A DNA stretch of 64,000 bases. Origin: Nitrospirota bacterium (GTDB lineage Bacteria; Nitrospirota; Nitrospiria; Nitrospirales; UBA8639). The translations under genes were made by a program, and so were the position numbers. The DNA lies in assembly GCA_029864405.1 (NCBI GenBank), contig JAOTTP010000001.1:96909-160908 (forward strand), written 5' to 3'. Positions within the stretch are counted from its first letter, which is position 1. Every line of letters starts with the position of its first letter. This document shows positions 34,984 through 43,094 of the stretch, piece after piece. A model generated the notes under the pieces. The model made no database searches. It had not been told where the DNA came from and worked only from the letters and a program-made list of their open reading frames with translations.

Positions 34984-36035
34984 AACACCACCCGATGTCG
35001 TCCACCATGCAGATAGTTCATCGTTTGCACCGTCAGCAAAATCGTAAAGTCCACTTTTGCTTGTTCTTCTGGGACGGCTAACCGCAAATTTCGCTCGCGG
35101 CAATGCGCCATCATATCTTGCAGAACTTGATCAATGGTGTACTGATATTCTCCCGTCCATGCGGCGACCTTCCGACGAACTTCTTTGCGAAACTTCCTGA
35201 TAAAATTCTCCGCGGACGGATTCGCCGATTGACCCGGATCCCCCGAAAATAGACGCCGCAAGTCCCGATCGTAAAAGTTTGGGTAGTCCAACCCATACCG
35301 TTCCCGCTTGTCCTGGTAATGTTCCCGGAGTGTTTTGTGAAGACGCTGGATGGGGTCCACCTGTTCTCTGGTGGTCACGATTGGTGTAACTCCCGCTAAT
35401 TCCTTCATGAGCGCATCCATATATTCCAATTTTTTGAGTGCCGGCCATCCGGTGTATCGCTCACGCCAATGTGAGTGCGGCGTGAGCCAGACGGCAAAGG
35501 TTTCGGCAAAATCTTCGTCCGGATGACTCTGGGCATACCACATATCAAGATGCAAGACAAAGCTTTTACTATAGGGCTTTGGCAAATAACAATCGGGATA
35601 CGGAACCGAGGTATGCCCAAACATCTGTTGACGGCTACGCCGACGCCGTAAGCGGTAGGCATTCTCAATCGCGTGGCCTGTTTCGTGTCGAAGAATTCGC
35701 ATACACCATTCCGGGGTCCCGCCCTCCACTTCCAACATTTGATTGAGTTCCAGTTTGGCTAATCGCGGATGCCCCATATAAAACGGCACGGCAAGACCCG
35801 GCGTGCCATCAGGCGAATACCAATCGTCAGACAACCATATGTGGGGACGAAATACTAACCCTTGATCTTTCAATTCGCGGTATAACTGACGGACGCATTG
35901 ACCCAATTCAGTCCCGGAAATACGGATCTTCAAATCGGACATCCGGAGATTCAACAGCTGTTCATCAGACCAGGAAACCCATTCAGGCTCTGCGGGGACA
36001 GGGGGCTGAATATCAGGCAATAAATCCAAACTCAT
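34980..36035 (-). CDS. Putative zinc-binding metallopeptidase
   Basis: 351 residues. The motif RHETGHAIENAYRLRRRRSRQ at about 113-133 contains HExxH (HETGH). A downstream DEDFAETFAVWL supplies a likely third zinc ligand and glutamate, a gluzincin-like arrangement. No signal peptide is visible, so it is probably cytoplasmic. It forms an operon with the ATP-grasp gene (ATGA overlap). I recognise the general 'putative zinc-binding metallopeptidase' type; the substrate is not known. Confidence 0.78.
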   Translation of the reverse strand: MSLDLLPDIQPPVPAEPEWVSWSDEQLLNLRMSDLKIRISGTELGQCVRQLYRELKDQGLVFRPHIWLSDDWYSPDGTPGLAVPFYMGHPRLAKLELNQMLEVEGGTPEWCMRILRHETGHAIENAYRLRRRRSRQQMFGHTSVPYPDCYLPKPYSKSFVLHLDMWYAQSHPDEDFAETFAVWLTPHSHWRERYTGWPALKKLEYMDALMKELAGVTPIVTTREQVDPIQRLHKTLREHYQDKRERYGLDYPNFYDRDLRRLFSGDPGQSANPSAENFIRKFRKEVRRKVAAWTGEYQYTIDQVLQDMMAHCRERNLRLAVPEEQAKVDFTILLTVQTMNYLHGGRHRVVL

Positions 36036-36440
36036 TACCTCCCATACCAGTATCGATTTTTGATCATCATCAAAACACTTTCGTTGGAATCAGACTATGC
36101 CCCTTGACAGAACATAACCCCTCAACCGGCAGATGATGTTCAAATCTTCACTCCATTCCCTCTATAAGTCAAAACCTCAACTATGCCTCACCTATTCTCA
36201 CTTGACCACTTGCATTCCATAGCTTTTACCTTTTTGCCTATGGTAGATTGCCCCTCTTTTTTGGGATTCCTTCATTCAGTACCATGCAGTTTTTTATTCA
36301 CACTCCGAGTCAGCGCGTCTGAAGAATCAGTGCTCAAGGCTTCATTCTTTTTTTTTGGTCTTCATTCATTTTCGGCCAAACGCCTGTAGGCTCTCTCCCC
36401 TGTTGATTCTGACGACTCCTTAAGCCTGACCGGTAGAACC
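36036..36440. other. Intergenic region without a supported gene
   Basis: About 400 bp upstream of both the metallopeptidase (minus) and the zinc-ribbon gene (plus). T-rich on the plus strand. A 68-codon plus-strand frame at 36183-36389 is Phe/Ser/Leu-rich without a domain and I do not accept it. I see no strong promoter. Confidence 0.5.
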
Positions 36441-36455
36441 ACAGGAGATTCATCT

Positions 36456-36608
36456 ATGTATCGCTGTGAAAAATGCCAAGGAACGATGTTACTTGATCGG
36501 GAAGTCGACATGGAATCAGGAATGTCTCTTCTGGTCTTCTGGTGTATTAATTGCGGCTTACGGAAACAAGCCGAACGAGCGCCGATTCCTCTCATCGAGG
36601 TGTCCTAG
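36456..36608 (+). CDS. Small zinc-ribbon protein
   Basis: 50 residues: MYRCEKCQGTMLLDREVDM at the start, a middle part that ends FWCINCGLRKQAE, and a tail PIPLIEVS. Two CxxC pairs (CEKC and CINC) 26 residues apart make a zinc ribbon. A strong ribosome binding site AGGAG lies eight bases before the ATG. Function unknown; such tiny zinc ribbons often bind nucleic acid or are accessory subunits. It lies alone between the metallopeptidase and the HNH gene, and 36609-36891 behind it holds no gene. Confidence 0.75.
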   Translation: MYRCEKCQGTMLLDREVDMESGMSLLVFWCINCGLRKQAERAPIPLIEVS

Positions 36609-36891
36609 CGCAACCACTTGATCGCTCAATCGTTTGATCAGGATCGGCAGATGAGACCTGAACATCATGCCTATTCGGGTCATCGGTGAAAATTTTCAGG
36701 GAACTTGGTGGGGGGAAGGGACAAATCAGTGATGACCCATCTCATCGCACAATATTCCTGCTCGGGTCCGACCATCGCGGAGGATTCGTTTCTTGTGATG
36801 GCATGAAGTTCCGCTTTATGTAGACCGTCAGCGGGAAACATCGAAAGGTGATCCCGCTGACAACCATCAGGAACCAGGAGAGCAGAAGAAT

Positions 36892-37428
36892 CTAGGAATC
36901 CGCGTCCAATTCCAAATTCCAGTATAAGTAATCCCGCCAACTTTCCGGGGCATGGCGGATACCGATCATTAAGGTGAGACGTGGAGTCCATTTAGGTTTG
37001 ACGGGCTCCTTGAGTAATTTCATCCCCGCCTCTTTAGGAGTGCGCCCGCTTTTCCGGTTATTACATCGCCAGCAGGCCGTCACAATATTTTCCCAGGTTT
37101 TCCTCCCACCTTTGGCAATAGGCACCACATGGTCAAAGGTCAATTCCTCAGTTCGAAACCGTGTATGGCAATATTGGCAGGTATAGCGATCCCGAGTAAA
37201 AATATTAATACGAGAAAATTTCACCGCATGATGATTTGACCGGAGTTTGACCATGTTGAGGAGACGCATCACGGAAGGCAATTTAAAGGAAATGGACACT
37301 CCTCGAATATCCCGATCATAAAATTCAAGGACTTCGACCTTTCCTTGCCACAATAAATTAATGGCTTTTTGCCAATGCACGACTCGCAATGGCTCATAGG
37401 TGGCATTGAGTAGGAGGGTCATTTCCAT
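36892..37428 (-). CDS. HNH endonuclease family protein
   Basis: 178 residues. The HNH core is complete: DRYTCQYC (first zinc pair), LTFDHVVPIAKGGRKTWENIVTACWRCNNRKSGRTPKEAGM (DH, N and second Cys pair). The N-terminal half (LLNATYEPLRVVHWQKAINLLWQGKVEVLEFYD) is typical of a widespread family of stand-alone HNH proteins in bacteria. Role unknown; not linked to an intron, phage or restriction methylase here. Confidence 0.88.
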   Translation of the reverse strand: MEMTLLLNATYEPLRVVHWQKAINLLWQGKVEVLEFYDRDIRGVSISFKLPSVMRLLNMVKLRSNHHAVKFSRINIFTRDRYTCQYCHTRFRTEELTFDHVVPIAKGGRKTWENIVTACWRCNNRKSGRTPKEAGMKLLKEPVKPKWTPRLTLMIGIRHAPESWRDYLYWNLELDADS

Positions 37429-37520
37429 ACAACATGACTCACGCGAATCCGCCTGGTTAGATAAAACTCTGTTCCTATATCACCGACGAATCCATAGAAT
37501 CAAGAGACCTCATACACCTG

Positions 37521-37549
37521 TTGTTGCACGAAGAAAAAGTTGATATATT
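37521..37549 (+). promoter_or_regulatory. Candidate promoter of the Rieske gene
   Basis: TTGTTG (37521-37526), 17-bp spacer, TATATT (37544-37549), 20 bp before the start codon at 37570. The expected leader would be short, about 14 bases. Confidence 0.42.
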
Positions 37550-37569
37550 AGGGGTTTTGGCCATTTGAG

Positions 37570-37905
37570 ATGAACATGACCTCGAACTTCTATCCGGTTG
37601 CCAAAATTGAAGACCTTCCTCCAGGCACCAGCCAGAGTATTGAACTCCAGGATCACGGCATTGCGTTATTTAATCTTGAAGGCGAAATCTATGCCCTGGA
37701 TAATACCTGTCCACATGCCGGAGGACCATTGGGAGAAGGATCCATGAAGGGAGACTTGGTCGAATGCCCCTGGCATGGATGGAAGTTTCATATCAAGACC
37801 GGGGTCTGTCAAAAACATCCTAGTCCAAGCTGGAACGTGCCGTGTTATGAGGTGCAGGTGGCAGATGGGATCATCCACGTCGCCCCACGGGATCGTGAGG
37901 AGTAA
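37570..37905 (+). CDS. Rieske [2Fe-2S] ferredoxin (NirD/biphenyl-dioxygenase type)
   Basis: 111 residues. The two Rieske motifs are clear: CPHAGGPLGEG (C-x-H) and CPWHGWKFHIKTG (C-x2-H). Length and the absence of a membrane anchor point to a soluble ferredoxin-like Rieske protein, as used by nitrite reductase small subunits or ring-hydroxylating systems. The partner is not in the window. The stop codon TAA (37903-37905) is inside a heptad repeat, and the last codons (RDREE) are partly made by it. Confidence 0.92.
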   Translation: MNMTSNFYPVAKIEDLPPGTSQSIELQDHGIALFNLEGEIYALDNTCPHAGGPLGEGSMKGDLVECPWHGWKFHIKTGVCQKHPSPSWNVPCYEVQVADGIIHVAPRDREE

Positions 37906-38057
37906 GGGGTAAGGGGTAAGGCGTAAGTAATGAGAAGTCAGGAGCAAAGAGTAAAGATACATTCAGCACATTCAGTCACGTACTTTTATTCAACCACCTA
38001 CTCCTTACGCCTTACTTTTCATTCCTCACTTTTTATCCCTCACGCTTCACGTATGAC
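37895..38057. repeat. Facing heptad arrays between convergent genes
   Basis: The left arm 37895-37957 has nine in-phase heptads (GTGAGGA, GTAAGGG, GTAAGGG, GTAAGGC, GTAAGTA, ATGAGAA, GTCAGGA, GCAAAGA, GTAAAGA). The right arm 37995-38057 has nine on the minus strand (GTCATAC, GTGAAGC, GTGAGGG, ATAAAAA, GTGAGGA, ATGAAAA, GTAAGGC, GTAAGGA, GTAGGTG). Both flanking genes, the Rieske gene and the minus-strand gene at 38040, take their stop codons from these heptads. The structure could serve as a bidirectional terminator. Confidence 0.9.
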
Positions 38058-38615
38058 GGACCCGAGAACGCCGCTGGCCTGCTTGCCGAAGCACGGCGCA
38101 GGCAGGGCGGACCCTTCGAAATCGCTCAGGGCAGGCTTGATCAACATTCTGCTAGGTAGGGATGAAATTTGATCGCCATGAGGAAGAGGCGGCAAATTCT
38201 CAAACGGCATCAATTGTTGGGCCGCTAACGAGATCACTCGAATCGTTTTTTCCTTACTATCCACTCTCCAGGCATATTCCCGCTCGATCCACTCTACAGA
38301 GCCCTTCTCTCGCACAATTTTACGCACCACATATTTATCCTCGCCCTGAGCGGCTACCTGCCAGTCTCCTTCGCGAAACGGAATGCCCTTTGTCACCAAA
38401 TCATCCACCATCAGCTGAACCGCCTCGTCCAGAGTATACCCTTGCCGGGACCGGTGTTTTTTCACTAGCTCCAACGCTTCCAACGCAAGAGGATCATCAG
38501 GAAGTTGATAGCCTTTTGGCTGCACATAGCGATAGAGCAGAACAAATCCTATAACCAGACACACAACCAGAATAAATCCGGTGATTTTTTTAAATTGAGT
38601 CGACATGCCATTCAT
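38040..38615 (-). CDS. Hypothetical membrane-anchored protein with repeat-derived C-terminus
   Basis: 191 residues. One N-terminal membrane segment (about 12-30, TGFILVVCLVIGFVLLYRYV) is followed by a small globular part (PDDPLALEALELVKKHRSRQGYTLDEAVQLMVDDLV, GDWQVAAQGEDKYVVRKIVREKGSVEWIEREYAWRVDSKEKTIRVIS). I do not know the family. The last ~35 residues (from about LIKPALSDFEG) are encoded by the 38058-38152 repeat module and the stop lies in a heptad. The ancestral C-terminus was therefore probably near residue 155. The start may be the second ATG (MSTQFKK). Confidence 0.7.
   Translation of the reverse strand: MNGMSTQFKKITGFILVVCLVIGFVLLYRYVQPKGYQLPDDPLALEALELVKKHRSRQGYTLDEAVQLMVDDLVTKGIPFREGDWQVAAQGEDKYVVRKIVREKGSVEWIEREYAWRVDSKEKTIRVISLAAQQLMPFENLPPLPHGDQISSLPSRMLIKPALSDFEGSALPAPCFGKQASGVLGSVIREA
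38058..38152 (-). repeat. ~90 bp module next to heptads, second copy
   Basis: Read on the minus strand, this is related to the plus-strand module at 8541-8627 (shared CCTGCCCTGAG, CGAAGGG, CCGCC-TGCCTGCGCCG, TTCGGCA, CGTTCT) and leads in the same way into heptads. It encodes the C-terminal tail of the 38040 gene. A short related block (GCCTGCCCTGAGCG then TCGAATGGG) also occurs at 58416-58440. Confidence 0.65.
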
Positions 38616-39080
38616 CCATCTGTTCTATTCTGAAAATTTTCTCCACGGGGCCCTGATCATTCCCCGATCAGAGCAAACCCGTCAAGTGGCCACCCGATTA
38701 ATAGGAGTGTTATAGCACACATACTCCCTACATGCCTCTTGCGCGTTTCTTGAAATTCATGAGAACCCTCTCAGAGTAGGGCAATCAGGCGTACCAGCTC
38801 ATCATCCGTCTGGCGGCTTTTAATTTCGTAGCTCCGACAAAGCTTCCTGCAGAGCAGGAGGTACGACACCATTATTATCGCGGGGGTACCGCATGGTAAG
38901 CCAGCATGCCGGATGACAGATTCCGGAAAGCGTCTGACAAATTCAAAATAGAATCCCCTGCCGGACAGCTGGGCAGCTGGGCAGCTGGGCAGCAAATCAT
39001 TCTGGCACGTATTCCGATGGTCATTCGACCACCACAAAGTGGAATTGGCTCTGAATAACTATCACAGAAAGAAGGAAATG
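38616..39080. repeat. Intergenic region with an 8-bp tandem repeat
   Basis: No gene is supported in these ~460 bp. CAGCTGGG is repeated three and a half times at 38966-38993. A minus-strand frame of 88 codons (38771-39037) ends in a protein-like TDDELVRLIALL but includes the tandem repeat and has no domain, so it may be a remnant or chance. Confidence 0.6.
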
Positions 39081-39680
39081 CTAGGTCTTTGGTGATGTTG
39101 TCGGTTCTCGTTCCCACAAAATTTCTGCTTCTCCCTGTTTTTTTGCCACCCACCGCGCAAACACAAACAACGCGTCACTCAGCCGATTGAGAAAGGCAAC
39201 CAATTCCTTGGCGATCGTTTCTTCCTTCGACAACGTGACACAAAGCCGTTCGGCACGACGACAGATTGTACGGGCGACATGCAGCAACGCGGCAAATTGT
39301 CCGCCACCAGGCAAAATGAATTCTTTCAAGGGCATAAGATCCTTTTGGCATTCATCTATCAGATGCTCCAAGTGGGCGACGTCCTCCGAGGTTACGGTTG
39401 GCATATTCGGAAACGATTCTCCAGGAGCGGTCGCGAGAATGCCACCCAAATCAAATAATTTATTTTGCGTCCATTTCAATATGTTCCCCATATGTGCAGA
39501 AACATCTGCATTCGTTCCGGTCTGTCCATTCGAAACACGGGCCAAGCCAAGCATGGAATTCAATTCGTCCACTGTGCCGTAGGCTTCCACGCGCACGGAA
39601 TCCTTCCAGACTTCCTGCCCCCCAGCCAATCGGGTTTTCCCTGCATCACCCGTGCGTGTATACACTTTTGAGATTCGCAT
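39081..39680 (-). CDS. ATP:cob(I)alamin adenosyltransferase, PduO type
   Basis: The start is the ATG at 39680 (MRISKVYTRTGDAGKT), with a purine-rich ribosome binding site upstream; the product is 199 residues. PduO/MMAB signatures are KVYTRTGDAGKTRLAGG, VEAYGTVDELNSMLGLAR, FDLGGILAT, and the C-terminal helix ARTICRRAERLCVTLSKEE...LVAFLNRLSDALFVFARW. The enzyme attaches adenosyl to cob(I)alamin to make coenzyme B12. Its position next to the B12 uptake genes fits salvage of imported corrinoid. Confidence 0.93.
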   Translation of the reverse strand: MRISKVYTRTGDAGKTRLAGGQEVWKDSVRVEAYGTVDELNSMLGLARVSNGQTGTNADVSAHMGNILKWTQNKLFDLGGILATAPGESFPNMPTVTSEDVAHLEHLIDECQKDLMPLKEFILPGGGQFAALLHVARTICRRAERLCVTLSKEETIAKELVAFLNRLSDALFVFARWVAKKQGEAEILWEREPTTSPKT

Positions 39681-39824
39681 CAGTCCCTTCTCCTTTCCTT
39701 GCCTCACTCACCAATCCAATCCGACTTCGCACACGCACCTTCCCATCCTGCCCGTCTTGCGGTCGCGCTGCAGCAGACTGAGAAAAGCCATTGGCACACC
39801 TTTCAAAGTAGACTCATTCGTCGA

Positions 39825-41966
39825 TCAGTTGAGAAAATTCTCAAAACCATAGCTCAGTCCACCGAAAAACCCAATTCCGGGAGATGGAACAACAAACTGC
39901 TGGGTAGCACCTCCTCCGGTGATTCTATTCGCAGCATAGATTCCAGACGTGAAGTAATTGTGATTTAGTATGTTGCTCACAGCAAGAAACCCTTTCAGCA
40001 TTCCACCCGGCACCGAATGCTCATAGGCAACACGACCGTTTAACACGAAATAGCTAGGCAGTCGATCGCGCGTGTTGCTTTCATCCCCCTGTAAAAATTG
40101 CGTGCTGACATACAGACCACTGAGCGAAAGGCTGAATCCTTTGGCTGGATGCACCGTACCCGTCACACTCAGGCGGTTTTTAGGAACGAGCGGGAAACTA
40201 TCACCCACATCCACCACACGGGTAGACGAGATGTTAAATGAACTCCGAAATTGGGCCTCGGTATATGTATAGTTCACCACTCCATCGACAAACTCATTGG
40301 GTTTCACTTTGAGCGTCAGCTCAAACCCGCGTCGTCTGGTTTTCGGGACATTCCGGTTCTGCCCATCGTCAGGACTGAAATCACACGCAAGACAAGTAAA
40401 GAATATTTCATCTCGTATATTCGATTGGTACACCGCCATGGCTAGATTTCCCCAGGTACTGATTTGGGACTTGAACCCCAATTCAAAATTGTGGGATCGA
40501 ACCGCCTTCAGATTCGGATTGGAACCAAACGATCCCTGGGCAAACAATTCATCATTGGTCGGAACGCGAAAACCCTGAGAGTAGCTAAAATACACACTGG
40601 TTTGTGGTACCAGGAAATACGTCAGGCCTCCTCGTGGGGTGATGCGGCTATAGACCTTTCTACCATCGTTAGATGGGTCCAAGAGATCTTGGAAATCCAA
40701 TTCATTCCTGTCATATCGAAACCCGCCCACCAACACCACATCCGAAAAGAGGTGAACCGTATCCTGGGCAAAAATTCCCGTCACGTCTTCATCTGATTTT
40801 CTACGAACATTAAACGGACCAAAATCGGAAAGTGACAACATCCGATTACGAAAATCATTCCGGGTGACTTCTCCCCCTACCGAAAGGATATTCTTGAAGT
40901 CGGCAACCTCATACTCGTGTGTTAATTGGTACGTCCCCCCCCACGATTCCGTATCAACAAAGTTTTGGCTGGTGGTGTTCATCCCTCCCACCAAAAATGG
41001 CTGGCCGACCAGAAACGATTCCTGTTGCAACCGCCGATAGAATCCGTTTCCCGTGAACGTCAATCCTCCAGGAATAACCTGTCTGGCCGTCAATCGGACA
41101 AAGTTGTTCTCTCGATCCACGAAATCCCCGGGGGTAAAGTTGGCCTCGGGATGATCATCCGCCAAACTTCGAGGAAGAGAACCGGCTTGTTCCAACTTAT
41201 CTTTGACATAAGTGTACGAAACTGCCAAGTCAGTCCCATCCAAGGGACGATAGCCAACCTTCCCAAATCCCCGCCACAATTTGGCATCCGACTCGTCACG
41301 GAATCCATCTTCCTGCTCTCGGCTTAAGGACCCATAGTAGTCCAGTTTTCCAACTGGCCCACTGGTATTGAGAGAATAGCGCTGACGCCCAAAGCTCCCC
41401 CAGGCTGTTTCACCGGTCATCTGCCGTTGTTCAGAACCTCGTTTGGTGAGAATATTAATCACACCTCCCATGGCATTTTTCCCATAAACAGCAGAGGGTC
41501 CAGGGATTATTTCCATGCGTTCAACCGTTTCCAACGGAATGAGATCAAAATCCACAAAATTAAATTCCGGATCATTGACCCGTACACCATCGACAAACAC
41601 ACTGGTCGCAGGCACAGGATTTCCATTAAACCCCCGAAAATCAATTGTTTGCTGAAAGGCATTGCCCACCGAGTCATACATCACCAGCCCGGTGACTTTT
41701 TCAAGGGCTTCTTGAACGGTTTTTGCACCAGATTGCTGAATGTCTTCAGCTGATATCACCGTCATCTTAGCCGGTACGGCCAAAATATTTTCCTGGATAC
41801 TTGGTAGCCGCGTATCGGTGACAAGAATTTCTGGTAATTGTTGAACGGGAGACTGACTCTCTTCAAGCGCAACAGCCTCTTCCGCATAGGCAGGATTCAT
41901 CTGCACCACACACATGAGGAACACACAAACCTGGGCAAGAATAAAACGAAACAACTTCGTGGACAT
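39825..41966 (-). CDS. btuB: TonB-dependent outer-membrane receptor, cobalamin (BtuB-like)
   Basis: 713 residues. Signal peptide (LFRFILAQVCVFLMCVVQMNPAYAEE), then the TonB-box/plug region (EILVTDTRLPSIQENILAVPAKMTVISAEDIQQSGAKTVQEALEKVTGLV, FVDGVRVNDPEF, MEIIPGPSAVYGKNAMGGVINILTKRG) and a 22-strand-type barrel ending in an aromatic-rich strand (GFFGGLSYGFENFLN). The gene has a cobalamin riboswitch directly upstream and GGGAGGT before the ATG, so B12 or another corrinoid is the best substrate guess. Sequence alone would also allow a siderophore receptor. Confidence 0.9.
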   Translation of the reverse strand: MSTKLFRFILAQVCVFLMCVVQMNPAYAEEAVALEESQSPVQQLPEILVTDTRLPSIQENILAVPAKMTVISAEDIQQSGAKTVQEALEKVTGLVMYDSVGNAFQQTIDFRGFNGNPVPATSVFVDGVRVNDPEFNFVDFDLIPLETVERMEIIPGPSAVYGKNAMGGVINILTKRGSEQRQMTGETAWGSFGRQRYSLNTSGPVGKLDYYGSLSREQEDGFRDESDAKLWRGFGKVGYRPLDGTDLAVSYTYVKDKLEQAGSLPRSLADDHPEANFTPGDFVDRENNFVRLTARQVIPGGLTFTGNGFYRRLQQESFLVGQPFLVGGMNTTSQNFVDTESWGGTYQLTHEYEVADFKNILSVGGEVTRNDFRNRMLSLSDFGPFNVRRKSDEDVTGIFAQDTVHLFSDVVLVGGFRYDRNELDFQDLLDPSNDGRKVYSRITPRGGLTYFLVPQTSVYFSYSQGFRVPTNDELFAQGSFGSNPNLKAVRSHNFELGFKSQISTWGNLAMAVYQSNIRDEIFFTCLACDFSPDDGQNRNVPKTRRRGFELTLKVKPNEFVDGVVNYTYTEAQFRSSFNISSTRVVDVGDSFPLVPKNRLSVTGTVHPAKGFSLSLSGLYVSTQFLQGDESNTRDRLPSYFVLNGRVAYEHSVPGGMLKGFLAVSNILNHNYFTSGIYAANRITGGGATQQFVVPSPGIGFFGGLSYGFENFLN

Positions 41967-42007
41967 TATCCACCTCCCTTTCGCTCGAAGGGGTTTTATG
42001 GAAGAGA

Positions 42008-42165
42008 CTGGTTGTTGGGTCTCCTGACTCGCGGATCGTTGCTCCTCTGCGCCTTCTCATGGACATCATGTCCATAATGGACTCTTGCAGAATCACTCCC
42101 CGCTAACAGTGGCGGCACCGTGCTGGATTTTCACCAGCTTCCCCGTCACAACCGTCGATATTCCG
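42008..42165 (-). promoter_or_regulatory. Cobalamin riboswitch controlling the TonB receptor
   Basis: On the minus strand the conserved core reads GGGGAAGCTGGTGAAAATCC, AGCACGGTGCCGCCACTG (about 42105-42144), and the 3' B12 box is GAGTCAGGAGACCCA (42016-42030). These are the hallmark blocks of the class I cobalamin riboswitch. It ends about 45 bases before the btuB ATG (41966) and so probably controls translation or transcription of that gene. The variable arm holds TGGACAT-GATGTCCA. Confidence 0.93.
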
Positions 42166-42260
42166 CTAAAGAACCCTACTCCTTTGTTAAATGGTTAATA
42201 CTGACTAGGGACAAACAACAATTGACACCCCGCGACGACAGGCCTCTTGGCTCCACTCCC

Positions 42261-43094
42261 TCACACAGGCAAGGACACTCGGGGCAACCCTGATTGTGGG
42301 TGACGATCCACCAGAACCTGGCACCCATAGACTGTTTCCAACAGGTCAGGACGCAGGATGTCTTGAGGAGATCCCACCTCCACAATGTGTCCATGGTGTA
42401 ACAACATGAGCTGGTCACAGTATTGACTGGCCAGATTCAAATCATGAGACACCAGAATCACCGTGAGGCTACGCTCTCGATTCAACCGCCGAAGAATGCG
42501 CGCAATATCCAACTGATGATGCAGATCTAAAAAGGCCGTGGGCTCATCCAACAGCAATACCTGAGGCTCCTGCGTGAGGGCACGGGCAATCACCGCCCGC
42601 TGACGTTCCCCTCCCGACACATCCGTGACAAGCCTGGACCCCAGATGAGTGACATCCAGGTCTTCCATGGCCTTATGAGCGATTCGCCAGTCCTCAGCAT
42701 CTTCCCAATGCCAGCCCCCCCAACCCCGATGATGCGGGAACCGTCCCATCAGGACCATTTCGGCAATGGTAAAAGGAAAAACCTGCATCGTCTCTTGCGG
42801 AACCAGTGCCACCCGCCGGGCCACGTCAGCTTGGAACAAAAGCGATAAGGGATTCCCGAACAACTCAATCGTGCCGCGCTCCGGACGCAAGATCCTGGCG
42901 AGAAGCTTGAGTAAGGTGCTTTTTCCAGATCCATTAGGACCAAGAATTCCGAGGATCTTTCCAGAATCAATCGAACACGTAAGATCCTTCAGCACCGACT
43001 CGGATTGATCGTAGGCCCGAGTGGCATACCCAAAGGTCACGTCTCGAAGAGCATACGCCGGCCCGGAAAACACATTCTTTGAATCCACCATCAC
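42261..43094 (-). CDS. btuD: ABC transporter ATPase, cobalamin/siderophore importer type (BtuD-like)
   Basis: 277 residues. Walker A GILGPNGSGKSTLLKLLARI at about 49-68, Q-loop ALVPQETM, signature VSGGERQRAVIARALTQ, Walker B VLLLDEPTAFLDL, H-loop VSHDLNLA. This is the FecE/BtuD/HmuV family. It overlaps the permease gene by four bases and completes a BtuF-BtuC-BtuD importer under a cobalamin riboswitch. The C-terminal ~30 residues (RPDLLETVYGCQVLVDRHPQSGLPRV) are usual for the family. Confidence 0.92.
   Translation of the reverse strand: MMVDSKNVFSGPAYALRDVTFGYATRAYDQSESVLKDLTCSIDSGKILGILGPNGSGKSTLLKLLARILRPERGTIELFGNPLSLLFQADVARRVALVPQETMQVFPFTIAEMVLMGRFPHHRGWGGWHWEDAEDWRIAHKAMEDLDVTHLGSRLVTDVSGGERQRAVIARALTQEPQVLLLDEPTAFLDLHHQLDIARILRRLNRERSLTVILVSHDLNLASQYCDQLMLLHHGHIVEVGSPQDILRPDLLETVYGCQVLVDRHPQSGLPRVSLPV

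Noticed and set aside
36183-36389. 68-codon frame (plus strand)
   Set aside because: Phe/Ser/Leu-rich translation of a T-rich intergenic stretch, without ribosome binding site or domain.
36892-37428. HNH gene as part of a homing intron or prophage
   Set aside because: No intron core, interrupted host gene, integrase or phage structural gene is nearby; stand-alone HNH proteins of this build are common.
37895-38057. CRISPR-like array
   Set aside because: The units are 7 bp, contiguous and without spacers, and no cas gene is present.
38771-39037. 88-codon minus-strand frame ending TDDELVRLIALL
   Set aside because: It includes the CAGCTGGG tandem repeat, has no ribosome binding site or domain; at most a gene remnant.
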